This document shows positions 16,499 to 25,220 of a stretch of DNA of 64,000 nt, piece after piece (position 1 is the first letter of the stretch; each line of letters begins with the position of its first letter). Source of the stretch: Pseudomonas sp. Irchel s3b2 (GTDB lineage: Bacteria; Pseudomonadota; Gammaproteobacteria; Pseudomonadales; Pseudomonadaceae); the NCBI RefSeq assembly GCF_900187445.1, contig NZ_FYEB01000001.1, positions 1,054,001 through 1,118,000 on the forward strand, written 5' to 3'. The notes below the pieces were generated by a model. The model ran no database searches and had not been told where the DNA came from. It was given only the letters and a program-made list of their open reading frames with translations. A program made the translations under genes and the position numbers.

Positions 16499-17116
16499 GT
16501 GGAAATTGCCTGTCTGGATCTTGAAGGTGTGCTGGTCCCGGAAATCTGGATCGCCTTTGCCGAAAAAACCGGGATCGACTCCCTCAGGGCCACCACTCGG
16601 GACATTCCCGACTACGACGTGTTGATGAAGCAGCGCCTGCGGATTCTCGACGAGCACGGCCTGAAGCTTTCCGACATCCAGGAAGTGATCGCCACGCTCA
16701 AGCCTCTGGAAGGCGCCAGCGAATTCGTCGACTGGCTGCGAGAGCGCTTTCAGGTGGTGATTCTGTCGGACACCTTTTACGAATTCTCCCAGCCGTTGAT
16801 GCGTCAACTGGGTTTCCCTACTTTGCTCTGCCATCGTCTGATTACCGACGATGCCGGTCGTGTCACGGGCTATCAGTTGCGTCAGAAAGATCCCAAGCGT
16901 CAGTCGGTATTGGCGTTCAAGAGCCTCTACTACCGGGTGATCGCGGCGGGGGATTCCTACAACGACACTACGATGCTGGGCGAGGCGGATGCCGGGATTC
17001 TGTTCCATGCGCCGGACAATGTGATTCGCGAGTTTCCACAATTCCCGGCGGTGCACAGTTTTGCGGAGTTGAAGCAAGAGTTCATCAAGGCTTCGAATCG
17101 GGCGTTGAGTTTGTAG
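16499..17116 (+). CDS. thrH: Bifunctional phosphoserine phosphatase / phosphoserine:homoserine phosphotransferase
   Basis: 205 residues starting at GTG 16499, with GGGAG upstream; the upstream extension of the frame has no start signal. HAD motifs: CLDLEGVLVPE (the first Asp pair is D-x-E, as in ThrH), ILSDTFYEF, the lysine in QKDPKRQ, and AAGDSYNDTTML. The length matches ThrH. Known role: hydrolyses phosphoserine and can pass its phosphate to homoserine, feeding serine and threonine synthesis. It lies between cysH and pabB. Confidence 0.92.
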   Translation: MEIACLDLEGVLVPEIWIAFAEKTGIDSLRATTRDIPDYDVLMKQRLRILDEHGLKLSDIQEVIATLKPLEGASEFVDWLRERFQVVILSDTFYEFSQPLMRQLGFPTLLCHRLITDDAGRVTGYQLRQKDPKRQSVLAFKSLYYRVIAAGDSYNDTTMLGEADAGILFHAPDNVIREFPQFPAVHSFAELKQEFIKASNRALSL

Positions 17117-17130
17117 TCGTCTGCGAGGGC

Positions 17131-17160
17131 GCCTTCGCGGGCAAGCCTCGCTCCTACAGG
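17131..17160. repeat. Single REP unit (CGCGGGCAAGCC class)
   Basis: One arm of the TTCGCGGGCAAGCCTCGCTC family without a nearby partner, just past the thrH stop. Confidence 0.7.
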
Positions 17161-17179
17161 TGAACACTGGTCCCTGTTT

Positions 17180-17210
17180 GATCGTTCCCACGCGGAGCGT
17201 GGGAACGATC
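17180..17210. repeat. Perfect inverted repeat between thrH and pabB
   Basis: 14-base perfect arms, GATCGTTCCCACGC and GCGTGGGAACGATC, around GGA. It sits between two convergent genes and could end both transcripts, although no T tract follows. It differs from the CGCGGGCAAGCC REPs. Confidence 0.75.
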
Positions 17211-17226
17211 ATTCAAGCGCGTGGCA

Positions 17227-18564
17227 TCATAGGCTCCGCAAAGTATCGAGCAGCACCTTCACCTTGGTTATCGATTCTTGATATTCCGCCTGCCAGTCCG
17301 AATCCGCGACGATCCCGCCGCCACCCCAGCAACACACCTGCCCATCCTTGACCAGCAAACTGCGAATGGCGATGGAGCTGTCCATCTCGCCGCGCACGTC
17401 CAGGTACAGCAATGAACCGCAATACAACCCACGACGGGTCGGCTCCAGTTCGTCGATGATCTGCATCGCGCGAATCTTCGGCGCGCCGGTAATCGAGCCG
17501 CCGGGGAAGCTGCCGGCGATCAAATCCAGCGCATCCTTGTCATCCGCCAGCTCGCCGGTAACGCTGCTCACCAGGTGATGCACGTTCGGATAACTTTCCA
17601 GACTGAACAACTCCGGCACCCGCACCGAGCCGATGCGGCAGGTACGGCCGAGGTCGTTGCGCAGTAGGTCGACGATCATCAGGTTTTCCGCACGATCCTT
17701 GGGGCTGGCCAGCAGTTCGGCGGCGTTCGCCGCATCTTCAGTAGCAGTCAGACCGCGGGGGCGGGTGCCTTTGATCGGGCGGGTTTCGACGTGGCGCGCG
17801 CTGACTTTGACGAAGCGTTCCGGCGACAGGCTCAGCACGGCGTCGCCGTCGGGCAGGCTCTGGAAGCCGGAAAACGGCGTCGGGCACGCCGCTCGTAAAG
17901 CGCAGTACGCGGCCCATGGATCGCCGTGGCATTGCGCGCGAAAGCGCTGGGCGAAGTTGACTTGATAGCAGTCGCCGGCCTGGATGTATTGCTGAATGCG
18001 TTCGAAAGCTTGTCGATACTCGTCGGCGCTCAGATCGGCCCTCATCGAGCCGTCCAGCTTGAAAGGCTCGATTTTCCGAGGTGCAAGTTGCGTGAACAGT
18101 TCGATCAGCCGTTGTCGTTCGCTGTCGATCAGCGCCGGGTGGAACACCAGTTGGCTGGTGGCCTGGTGGTGATCGCTGATCAGTGCCCAGTCGTACAGCC
18201 CGAAACGTGCGTCGGGCAATTGCAGATCGTCCCGTGCCTGACTCGGCAGGTTTTCCAGATGCCGGCCGAAGTCGTAGCTCAGATAACCGATCAGGCCACC
18301 GGCGAAAGGCAGGTCTAAAGGAACAGTGGCTTCGCCGAGTCGCGTCAGAGTGTCGCGAAGGCGTTGCAGGAAATGGCTGCCGCTTTCGTCCGGTAAAACG
18401 GCCAATTGCTCCAGCGGCCAGGCGCTGAGCAGGTCATAACGCCCACGCTCGGCGCTCGGCCGGCCGCTGTCGAGCAGTACGGCACCGGGGGCATGACGAA
18501 TCGCCGCGAAGTATTCGGCGGGGTTGGGGCGATAGGGCAGCGGGTGTACGGAACAGGTCAACAT
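17227..18564 (-). CDS. pabB: Aminodeoxychorismate synthase component I
   Basis: 445 residues. An N-terminal anthranilate-synthase-I-like region is followed by the chorismate-binding domain. Markers are the PIKGTRPRG loop, the SPKDRAENLMIVDLLRNDLGR helix and PGGSITGAPKIRAM near the C-terminus. PIKGT contains the lysine typical of PabB rather than the PIAGT of anthranilate synthase. It makes 4-amino-4-deoxychorismate for folate with PabA, which is not in the window. Convergent with thrH and apparently monocistronic. Confidence 0.92.
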   Translation of the reverse strand: MLTCSVHPLPYRPNPAEYFAAIRHAPGAVLLDSGRPSAERGRYDLLSAWPLEQLAVLPDESGSHFLQRLRDTLTRLGEATVPLDLPFAGGLIGYLSYDFGRHLENLPSQARDDLQLPDARFGLYDWALISDHHQATSQLVFHPALIDSERQRLIELFTQLAPRKIEPFKLDGSMRADLSADEYRQAFERIQQYIQAGDCYQVNFAQRFRAQCHGDPWAAYCALRAACPTPFSGFQSLPDGDAVLSLSPERFVKVSARHVETRPIKGTRPRGLTATEDAANAAELLASPKDRAENLMIVDLLRNDLGRTCRIGSVRVPELFSLESYPNVHHLVSSVTGELADDKDALDLIAGSFPGGSITGAPKIRAMQIIDELEPTRRGLYCGSLLYLDVRGEMDSSIAIRSLLVKDGQVCCWGGGGIVADSDWQAEYQESITKVKVLLDTLRSL

Positions 18565-18693
18565 GGGCGGGGCAGATCAGCCATCGAGGCGGGGGAGGGA
18601 TTGTAGTCCTCTGCAGGATTTGCTCCTAGAGGGGATGTCGGGGATTGAACTGTTGGTGCCAGGGTTGAAAGATTGGGTGACTGCGAGTCAGCC

Positions 18694-18759
18694 TTCGCGG
18701 GCAAGCCTCGCTCCTACAAGGGCGCCGCTGTACCTGTAGAAGCGAGGCTTGCCCGCGAA
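18694..18759. repeat. REP pair (CGCGGGCAAGCC class)
   Basis: Inverted arms TTCGCGGGCAAGCCTCGCTC and its complement GAGGCTTGCCCGCGAA, with a spacer of about 15 bases, in the pabB/ATP-grasp intergenic region. Confidence 0.82.
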
Positions 18760-18779
18760 TGTCGCACCTTGGTCTCGGA

Positions 18780-19766
18780 TCAGCCCTCAACCGCAGGAAT
18801 ATGCCCAAACATTTCCTGAACGAACGCCACGCGTTCCTGCGCTGTTTCGATTATCCCGCGGGCCTGTAATTCCTCCAGGCGCGCTTCGACCGCGTGGGTA
18901 CGCAACGTCAACCCGCAATCGTTGGCGATCTGAATGTTCAACCCGGGCCGGGCGTTAAGCTCAAGAATCAACGGCCCTTTCTCCTGGTCGAGCACCATGT
19001 CGACACCGATGTAACCCAGCCCGCACAGTTCATAGCAACCGGCAGCGAGCTTCATGAAACCGTCCCAGTAGGGCAGTTGTACGCCGTCTACGGCGTTGGT
19101 GGTGTCCGGGTGTTTGTTAATGATGTTGTTCAGCCAGGTGCCGCGCAATGTCAGGCCGGTGGCCAGATCGACACCGACGCCGATGGCGCCCTGGTGCAGG
19201 TTGGCCTTGCCGCCGGACTGACGGGTCGGCAAGCGCAACATGGCCATCACCGGATAACCCATCAGCACGATGATGCGAATGTCCGGCACGCCTTCATAGC
19301 TGATGCTTTTGAAAATCTGGTCCGGGGTCACGCGGTACTCGATCAGCGCGCGGTCACGGTGACCGCCGAGTGAGTACAGGCCGGTCAGGATGCTGGAAAT
19401 CTGGTGCTCGATTTCCTCGTGACTGATGATCTTGCCCGACACCGTGCGATAGCGGCCCTCGAAGCGGTCGGCGATCACCAGAATGCCATCACCGCCGGCG
19501 CCCTGGGCTGGCTTGACCACGAAATCGGTACGCCCGCCGATGATCTCGCTGAGGTTGTCGATTTCCTTCTCGGTGGAGATCACGCCGTACAGCTCCGGCA
19601 CGTGAATGCCGGCGGCGATGGCGCGCTCCTTGGTGATGATCTTGTCATCGACGATCGGGTACAGGCTGCGCTTGTTGTACTTGAGCACGTAGTCTGCGTT
19701 GCGCCGATTGATCCCCATGATGCCCCGGGCCTCCAGGGCTTTCCAGGTCTTCCAGAGACCGAACAT
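18780..19766 (-). CDS. Alpha-L-glutamate ligase-like ATP-grasp protein
   Basis: 328 residues. ATP-grasp features: DFVVKPAQGAGGDGILV (ATP lysine and glycine loop, about 98-114), the IEYRV strand, GVDMVLDQEKGPLILELNARPGLNIQIA (metal-binding Glu/Asn near 255-280). The family couples an amino acid, often glutamate, to a carboxylate, as RimK does. Its start overlaps the stop of the membrane transglutaminase-like gene by one base (TGATG), so the two are co-translated, and the retropepsin-like gene precedes both. The ligase substrate is unknown. Confidence 0.88.
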   Translation of the reverse strand: MFGLWKTWKALEARGIMGINRRNADYVLKYNKRSLYPIVDDKIITKERAIAAGIHVPELYGVISTEKEIDNLSEIIGGRTDFVVKPAQGAGGDGILVIADRFEGRYRTVSGKIISHEEIEHQISSILTGLYSLGGHRDRALIEYRVTPDQIFKSISYEGVPDIRIIVLMGYPVMAMLRLPTRQSGGKANLHQGAIGVGVDLATGLTLRGTWLNNIINKHPDTTNAVDGVQLPYWDGFMKLAAGCYELCGLGYIGVDMVLDQEKGPLILELNARPGLNIQIANDCGLTLRTHAVEARLEELQARGIIETAQERVAFVQEMFGHIPAVEG

Positions 19767-21301
19767 CAGGCGTCAGCCTTCTTCAGGAAAGCCTTGAAGC
19801 GCACCAGTTCGGTCAAGCGATAACCGCGATAGCGACCCATGGCCAGCATGAAGCCCACCAGAATCAGCAGAATCGCCGGGAAGGTGAACACGAAGTACAC
19901 CAGCTCAGGCACGCTCATGATCAGGTGCGCCAGGGAGGCTGCGAACAGTGTGCCGATCGCCACTTTCATGGCATGGCCACCACCGCGCTCTTCCCAGGTA
20001 ATCGACAGGCGTTCAATGGTCATGGTCAGAATCACCATCGGGAACAGCGCCACCGACAAGCCGCGTTCCAGGCCGAGTTTGTGGCTGAACAGGCTGATGG
20101 CCGCGATCAGCACCACCACAAAGGTCAGCACCACCGATAGCCTCGGCAGCATTTGCAGTTTCAAATGTTCAAGGTAGGAGCGCAGCGACAGTCCCAACGT
20201 CGTGATGATCGTAAATAGCACGATGCCGAACCCAAGCTGGGTTTCCCGGAAGGCGAGGGCGATCAGCACGGGGGTAAAGGTGCCGAGTGTCTGAATGCCG
20301 ATCAGGTTGCGCAGAATCAGGATCACCAGCACGCCGATCGGGATCATCACCATGATCATGAAGGTCTGCTGGGTTTGCAGCGGCAGGCCGTACAGCGAGT
20401 AGTCGAGGAAGTTGGCGTCGGAGTTTTCGTCGGTCAGCTTGGCCAGGCGAATGGCGTTCATTTCGCTGTTGTTCAGGCTGAAGGTGACGTTGGCTTTTTT
20501 GCCACCATCGACGGTGATCAGGTTTTCGTCGCCGGTCCACCACAGCAAGCGGTCGGTGGGCAGGCCCTGTTCGCCGGTTTCCGGGTTGAAGTACAGCCAG
20601 TCGGTGCCGTTGAAGCTGCGCAACCAGAGTTCAGGCATTTGTGGTTGATCGGCCACCAGGCGGATGGTGTGGACCTTTTCCACCGGCACATGGGCGATGG
20701 ACAGTACCAGCTCGACGATTTTGGCTTTGTTCACGGTGGACGGATCGCCGGCCAACAGCAGTTTCACGTTGTCGTCGTTGAGGTTGTTGACGCGTTTGAT
20801 GGCTTCGCCGATGAAGGTTTCGACATCGGCCGAATGCTGGCGGATCGGCGCCAGCAGGGCGTCGGCGGCGACTTTTTCCGGGCCTTCGACGGCGATGCTG
20901 TCGCGGAAGGTCGGGCCTTTGACCTTGGATTTTTCACCGCTGTAGCGCTTGGTCAGCACCAGTCGGTAATAAAGGGTCTGGTTGCCCTTGGCGCGACGCG
21001 CCGACCAGGTGACTTTGCGGTTACCGTCGGCACGGTTCACTGCCACACCGTAATTATTGGAAATGAAACTCTCGTTGAGGCTCACGTAGTCGCGGCTCAA
21101 CGGTGGCACGAACATCTGGATCTTGATCGGGTCTTTGGCATTGGCGACGAACTCGACCTTGGCGTCGATGTTCCACAAGTCGTCGGTAGCGTCTTCGGTC
21201 ACCGGAATTCCGAGCACGAAAATCTGATAGGCCGTAACTGAAATGCCCAGCACCACCAGGATGGCGATCAGCAGTTTCAGATGGAGGGTAAGAGAGCGCA
21301 T
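19766..21301 (-). CDS. Inactive transglutaminase-like protein fused to seven membrane helices
   Basis: 511 residues. An N-terminal membrane anchor (about 7-30) is followed by a periplasmic domain of some 300 residues with a transglutaminase-like layout (DDNVKLLLAGDPSTVNKAKIVE, VHTIRLV, EGYFN-like LYFNPETGEQGLP). The C-terminal third is hydrophobic with about seven helices (from TFMIMVMIPIGVLVILILRN to LILVGFMLAMGRY). The cysteine of active transglutaminases is not seen. It is the middle gene of a tight three-gene unit (5 bases after the protease gene, 1-base overlap with the ligase). This trio is known as a conserved neighbourhood in proteobacteria; its substrate is not settled. Confidence 0.85.
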   Translation of the reverse strand: MRSLTLHLKLLIAILVVLGISVTAYQIFVLGIPVTEDATDDLWNIDAKVEFVANAKDPIKIQMFVPPLSRDYVSLNESFISNNYGVAVNRADGNRKVTWSARRAKGNQTLYYRLVLTKRYSGEKSKVKGPTFRDSIAVEGPEKVAADALLAPIRQHSADVETFIGEAIKRVNNLNDDNVKLLLAGDPSTVNKAKIVELVLSIAHVPVEKVHTIRLVADQPQMPELWLRSFNGTDWLYFNPETGEQGLPTDRLLWWTGDENLITVDGGKKANVTFSLNNSEMNAIRLAKLTDENSDANFLDYSLYGLPLQTQQTFMIMVMIPIGVLVILILRNLIGIQTLGTFTPVLIALAFRETQLGFGIVLFTIITTLGLSLRSYLEHLKLQMLPRLSVVLTFVVVLIAAISLFSHKLGLERGLSVALFPMVILTMTIERLSITWEERGGGHAMKVAIGTLFAASLAHLIMSVPELVYFVFTFPAILLILVGFMLAMGRYRGYRLTELVRFKAFLKKADA

Positions 21302-21306
21302 TGGAA

Positions 21307-21843
21307 TTACTCTGCGGTATGTGCGTCGGTGGCGCAGGCGGGTTTGCCAGCAGCGTATTTAAGACTGGGGTCGACCAGCGCATCGAAACGTTTGAGCGCT
21401 TCGGAGCCGATCAAGAGCGGGTATTGGAAGGCACTGCGGTCGGTCAAGTTCACTTCGATGCTGCGTAAAGCCGAACCCATGCAGATATCCAGTTCGATGA
21501 CCGGACGGGCGGTGTATTTCTTGCCTTCTTCCGGGTCGTAGTCACCGGCCCGGCGCTTGATCTTGCTGACACGGGCCAGCGGTCGTTCGATCGGATGCGA
21601 ATGCGCGGCGTCGATAGCCAGATAGAAGCGCACCCAGGATTCGCCATTGCGTTTGAAGCGTTTGATGTCGCGGGCACTCAGCGAAGCGGTTTTCGCCCCG
21701 GTGTCGAGTTTGGCGGCGACTTCCAGATTGATGCCGTCCAGCGAAGCGTACTCATTGAGGCCGTACACAGTCTTTTCCCCTGCTGCGGCGAAACCTGGCA
21801 GGCCAAAAAGACATAGGAGTGTAGTGAAGAGCTTGAGTCTCAT
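21307..21843 (-). CDS. Retropepsin-like 'ATP-dependent zinc protease' family protein, exported
   Basis: 178 residues. Residues 1-21 are a signal peptide (LFTTLLCLFGLPGFAAA). The mature protein has the single aspartyl-protease motif AKLDTGAKTASLSA (Asp47-Thr-Gly), characteristic of the bacterial retropepsin-like family that is often misnamed ATP-dependent zinc protease. Downstream it has RPVIELDICMG and LTDRSAFQYPLLIGSEAL, which match the family. AGGATTT precedes the ATG. It is first in a three-gene unit with the 7TM transglutaminase-like and ATP-grasp proteins, suggesting periplasmic processing of a peptide or peptide-like tag. That role is inference. Confidence 0.85.
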   Translation of the reverse strand: MRLKLFTTLLCLFGLPGFAAAGEKTVYGLNEYASLDGINLEVAAKLDTGAKTASLSARDIKRFKRNGESWVRFYLAIDAAHSHPIERPLARVSKIKRRAGDYDPEEGKKYTARPVIELDICMGSALRSIEVNLTDRSAFQYPLLIGSEALKRFDALVDPSLKYAAGKPACATDAHTAE

Positions 21844-22056
21844 AAATCCTGGTGCGCAGCGGTCCGTTCTTCAATTCAAGGCCCTGGCATTGCTGCACAA
21901 GCTCCCTCGTATGCCTGTCCGTTTTTTATGACAGGCAATGCAGATGACAAGCAAATGCGGGCGGCATTCTAGCACGGTGGGTTTATGGCGCCAGCGCTGG
22001 CCGACGGCTATAACTTGAGGTGTTGCTTCCTTATGGTGCAACGAGGTTATTAGACG

Positions 22057-22068
22057 ATTGTCGACAAT
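22057..22068. promoter_or_regulatory. Candidate GntR operator 1 upstream of the prp regulator
   Basis: Perfect 12-base palindrome ATTGTCGACAAT, 25 bases before a -35-like TTGACG. The size and symmetry fit sites bound by FCD-type GntR dimers. Confidence 0.6.
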
Positions 22069-22081
22069 ATCGATTTATCCT

Positions 22082-22110
22082 TTGACGTAAGCGGCCATAT
22101 TCGCTAGTTT
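22082..22110 (+). promoter_or_regulatory. Candidate sigma-70 promoter of the prp operon
   Basis: TTGACG, a 17-base spacer, then TAGTTT. It lies between the two TGTCGACA palindromes. Confidence 0.45.
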
Positions 22111-22130
22111 TTGCGGCATTGGTTTTCAAG

Positions 22131-22143
22131 GTGTCGACAATAT
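22131..22143. promoter_or_regulatory. Candidate GntR operator 2 overlapping the start codon
   Basis: GTGTCGACAATAT shares the 11-base block GTCGACAATAT with operator 1 and reaches into the ATG at 22142. This suggests autorepression. Confidence 0.55.
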
Positions 22144-22864
22144 GCTGGATCAACTCGATCCCCTGGTCACAGTTCAGGACGACTCGGAAACACTTTCCGA
22201 AAACGTCTTCCGACGTATTCAGGCGGCCATCGTCAAAGGCGAGATCGCCCCGGGCAGCAAGATCTCCGAGCCGGAGCTGGCGCGCACCTACGGCATTAGC
22301 CGCGGGCCTCTGCGTGAGGCCATTCACCGTCTGGAAGGCCAGCGCCTGCTGGTTCGCGTGCCGCACGTCGGGGCGCGGGTGGTGTCGCTGAGTCACGCCG
22401 AACTGCTGGAACTCTACGAAATTCGCGAATCCCTGGAAGGCATGGCGTGCCGTCTGGCGGCTGAACGCATGACGGTCGAAGAAATCGACGAACTGCGCCG
22501 CGTGCTCGAAACCCACGAGCGCGATGCGGCGTTTCAGGCAGGCGTCGGCTATTACCAGCAGGAAGGCGATTTCGACTTTCATTACCGGATCATCCAGGGC
22601 AGCGGCAACCGCACCCTGACCCAGATGCTGTGCGGTGAGCTCTATCAACTGGTGCGCATGTACCGCATCCAGTTTTCCACCACGCCCAATCGGCCGCGCC
22701 AGGCGTTTGCCGAACACCACCGAATTCTCGATGCCATCGCCGACCGTGACGGTGAGTTGGCCGAGTTGTTGATGCGCCGTCACATCGGCGCCTCCAAACG
22801 CAATATCGCCCGTCACTACCAGGACGGCGCTAACCCGACAGCCACTGAACGAGGTGAGTCATGA
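22142..22864 (+). CDS. prpR: GntR-family (FCD) regulator of the 2-methylcitrate operon
   Basis: 240 residues. The N-terminal winged helix (about 20-85) shows [49 protein letters not shown]. The C-terminal FCD ligand domain has the metal/ligand residues spread through [16 protein letters not shown] and [14 protein letters not shown]. It is the first gene of the prp unit: its stop overlaps the prpB start (ATGA, 22861-22864). Probably a repressor that is released by a pathway intermediate. The gene symbol is by function; this is not the sigma-54 activator PrpR of Salmonella. Confidence 0.85.
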   Translation: MLDQLDPLVTVQDDSETLSENVFRRIQAAIVKGEIAPGSKISEPELARTYGISRGPLREAIHRLEGQRLLVRVPHVGARVVSLSHAELLELYEIRESLEGMACRLAAERMTVEEIDELRRVLETHERDAAFQAGVGYYQQEGDFDFHYRIIQGSGNRTLTQMLCGELYQLVRMYRIQFSTTPNRPRQAFAEHHRILDAIADRDGELAELLMRRHIGASKRNIARHYQDGANPTATERGES

Positions 22865-23751
22865 GTTCCAACAAGAGCACTCCAGGCCAGCGTTTCCGCG
22901 ATGCGGTCGCCAGCGAACATCCGCTGCAAGTGGTCGGCACAATCAACGCCAACCACGCACTGCTGGCCAAGCGCGCCGGTTTCAAGGCTATTTACCTGTC
23001 GGGTGGCGGGGTGGCTGCCGGCTCCCTCGGCGTGCCGGACCTGGGGATTACCGGTCTGGATGACGTGCTGACCGACGTGCGTCGCATCACTGACGTCTGC
23101 GACTTGCCACTGTTGGTGGACGTGGATACCGGTTTCGGTTCCTCGGCGTTCAACGTAGCCCGTACCGTGAAGTCGATGATCAAGTTCGGCGCGGCGGCGA
23201 TTCACATCGAAGACCAGGTCGGCGCCAAGCGCTGCGGTCATCGTCCTAATAAAGAGATCGTCTCGCTGCAGGAAATGGTCGACCGCATCAAAGCGGCCGT
23301 CGATGCCCGCACCGATGACAGCTTCGTGATCATGGCCCGCACCGACGCCCTGGCTGTTGAAGGTCTGGAATCTGCACTGGATCGCGCCGCTGCCTGCATC
23401 GAGGCCGGTGCCGACATGGTGTTCCCGGAAGCGATCACCGAGCTTGAGATGTACAAACTGTTCGCCAGCCGCGTGAAAGCGCCGATCCTGGCCAACATCA
23501 CCGAATTCGGCGCGACGCCGCTGTACACCACCGAACAGCTCGCTGCCGCCGACGTGTCGTTGGTGCTGTACCCGCTGTCGGCGTTCCGCGCCATGAACAA
23601 GGCCGCGGAAAATGTCTACACCGCGATCCGCCGCGACGGCACGCAACAGAACGTCATCGACACCATGCAGACGCGCATGGAGCTTTACGATCGCATCGAT
23701 TACCACACCTTCGAGCAGAAGCTCGATGCGTTGTTTGCGGCGAAGAAGTAA
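22861..23751 (+). CDS. prpB: 2-methylisocitrate lyase
   Basis: 296 residues. The isocitrate-lyase/PEP-mutase barrel is shown by [26 protein letters not shown], the catalytic loop KRCGH (123-127, Cys125) and IMARTDA. The KRCGH form is typical of methylisocitrate lyases. It cleaves 2-methylisocitrate into pyruvate and succinate, the last step of propionate breakdown. It is translationally coupled to the regulator, with GAGGTGAG before the ATG. Confidence 0.95.
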   Translation: MSSNKSTPGQRFRDAVASEHPLQVVGTINANHALLAKRAGFKAIYLSGGGVAAGSLGVPDLGITGLDDVLTDVRRITDVCDLPLLVDVDTGFGSSAFNVARTVKSMIKFGAAAIHIEDQVGAKRCGHRPNKEIVSLQEMVDRIKAAVDARTDDSFVIMARTDALAVEGLESALDRAAACIEAGADMVFPEAITELEMYKLFASRVKAPILANITEFGATPLYTTEQLAAADVSLVLYPLSAFRAMNKAAENVYTAIRRDGTQQNVIDTMQTRMELYDRIDYHTFEQKLDALFAAKK

Positions 23752-23760
23752 TGAAAGTCC

Positions 23761-23852
23761 TGTAGGAGCGAAGCTTGCTCGCGAAGACGGACTGACATTC
23801 AAAATCAATGTCGTCTGACACACCGCTTTCGCGAGCAAGCTTCGCTCCTACA
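23761..23852. repeat. REP pair between prpB and prpC
   Basis: Inverted arms beginning TGTAGGAGCGAAGCTTGCTC, with a spacer of about 40 bases. The core word (AAGCTTGCTCGCG) differs from the CGCGGGCAAGCC class. It starts nine bases after the prpB stop. Confidence 0.85.
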
Positions 23853-23889
23853 AGTTTCCCTAACAAATTCAAGAAAACTGGAGACAGCA

Positions 23890-25017
23890 ATGGCCGAAGC
23901 AAAAGTACTCAGTGGCGCCGGGCTCCGTGGCCAGGTAGCCGGGCAAACCGCACTGTCCACCGTGGGCCAGTCGGGCGCAGGCCTGACCTATCGCGGCTAT
24001 GACGTTCGCGACCTGGCGGCGGACGCACAATTTGAAGAAGTGGCTTACCTGCTGCTATACGGCGAGCTGCCAACCAAAGCGCAATTGGCTGCCTACACCG
24101 AGAAACTGAGCAAGCTGCGCGACCTGCCGCAAGCGCTGAAAGAAGTGCTGGAACGCATCCCCGCTGACGCCCATCCGATGGACGTGATGCGCACCGGTTG
24201 CTCGTTTCTGGGCAACATCGAGCCGGAGAAAGACTTCACCGAACAACACGACAAAACCGACCGCCTGCTGGCCGCGTTCCCGGCGATCATGTGTTACTGG
24301 TATCGCTTCAGCCACGACGGCAAACGCATCAACTGCGTGACCGACGAAGCCTGCATCGGCGGCCATTTCCTGCACCTGTTGCACGACAAGAAACCGAGCG
24401 AGTTGCACGTCAAGGTGATGAACGTTTCGCTGATCCTCTACGCGGAACACGAGTTCAACGCCTCGACCTTCACCGCCCGGGTGTGCGCCTCGACCCTGTC
24501 GGATTTGTATTCCTGCATCACGGCGGCCATCGGCTCCCTGCGCGGCCCGCTGCACGGCGGCGCGAACGAAGCGGCGATGGAAATGATCGAACGCTTCTCG
24601 TCGCCTGAAGAGGCGGTCGAGGGCACCCTCGGCATGCTGGCGCGCAAGGACAAGATCATGGGCTTCGGCCACGCGATCTATAAGGACAATGATCCGCGCA
24701 ACGAGGTGATCAAGGCCTGGTCGAAAAAACTCGCCGACGAAGTGGGCGACACCGTGCTGTTCCCGGTGTCCGAAGCCATCGACGCAACCATGTGGGAGCA
24801 GAAGAAACTGTTCCCGAACGCCGACTTCTACCACGCCTCGACGTACCACTTCATGGGCATTCCGACCAAGTTGTTCACACCGATCTTCGTCTGCTCGCGC
24901 CTGACCGGCTGGGCGGCGCATGTGTTCGAGCAACGTGCCAACAACCGCATCATCCGCCCGAGCGCTGAATACGTCGGCGTCGAACAGCGCAAGTTCGTGC
25001 CAATCGAACAACGCTGA
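23890..25017 (+). CDS. prpC: 2-methylcitrate synthase
   Basis: 375 residues, the usual length for the short citrate-synthase type. Active-site regions: SLRGPLHGGANEAAM and MGFGHAIYKDNDPR (catalytic histidines), and PNADFYHASTYHFMGIP with the catalytic aspartate. The N-terminal TALSTVG and GLTYRGYDV are typical of PrpC. It condenses propionyl-CoA with oxaloacetate to 2-methylcitrate. GGAG precedes the ATG. It follows prpB across a REP-filled gap. Confidence 0.95.
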   Translation: MAEAKVLSGAGLRGQVAGQTALSTVGQSGAGLTYRGYDVRDLAADAQFEEVAYLLLYGELPTKAQLAAYTEKLSKLRDLPQALKEVLERIPADAHPMDVMRTGCSFLGNIEPEKDFTEQHDKTDRLLAAFPAIMCYWYRFSHDGKRINCVTDEACIGGHFLHLLHDKKPSELHVKVMNVSLILYAEHEFNASTFTARVCASTLSDLYSCITAAIGSLRGPLHGGANEAAMEMIERFSSPEEAVEGTLGMLARKDKIMGFGHAIYKDNDPRNEVIKAWSKKLADEVGDTVLFPVSEAIDATMWEQKKLFPNADFYHASTYHFMGIPTKLFTPIFVCSRLTGWAAHVFEQRANNRIIRPSAEYVGVEQRKFVPIEQR

Positions 25018-25059
25018 CCGGTGAGGGCTGGCATTGGTTGCTGAATGAACCGGTAACCC

Positions 25060-25149
25060 TGTAGGAGCTGGCTTGCCAGCGAAGACGATATGTCATCCAA
25101 CATTTTCGTTGGTTGACCCACCGCCTTCGCTGGCAAGCCAGCTCCTACA
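25060..25149. repeat. REP pair between prpC and acnD
   Basis: Inverted arms TGTAGGAGCTGGCTTGCCAG and complement, ending AGCTCCTACA. Same class as the pair at 29078. Confidence 0.87.
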
Positions 25150-25220
25150 GAGGTTCGGTTTCAATTCAAGCCCGGTGCCAGGCACCCACCCTTTGAAACC
25201 ACCGTGACCGAGTCCTGACG

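Noticed and set aside
17180..17210. Insertion-sequence end
   Set aside because: The perfect inverted repeat has no transposase nearby and the copies of other palindromes are REP-like; no insertion sequence is seen anywhere in the window.
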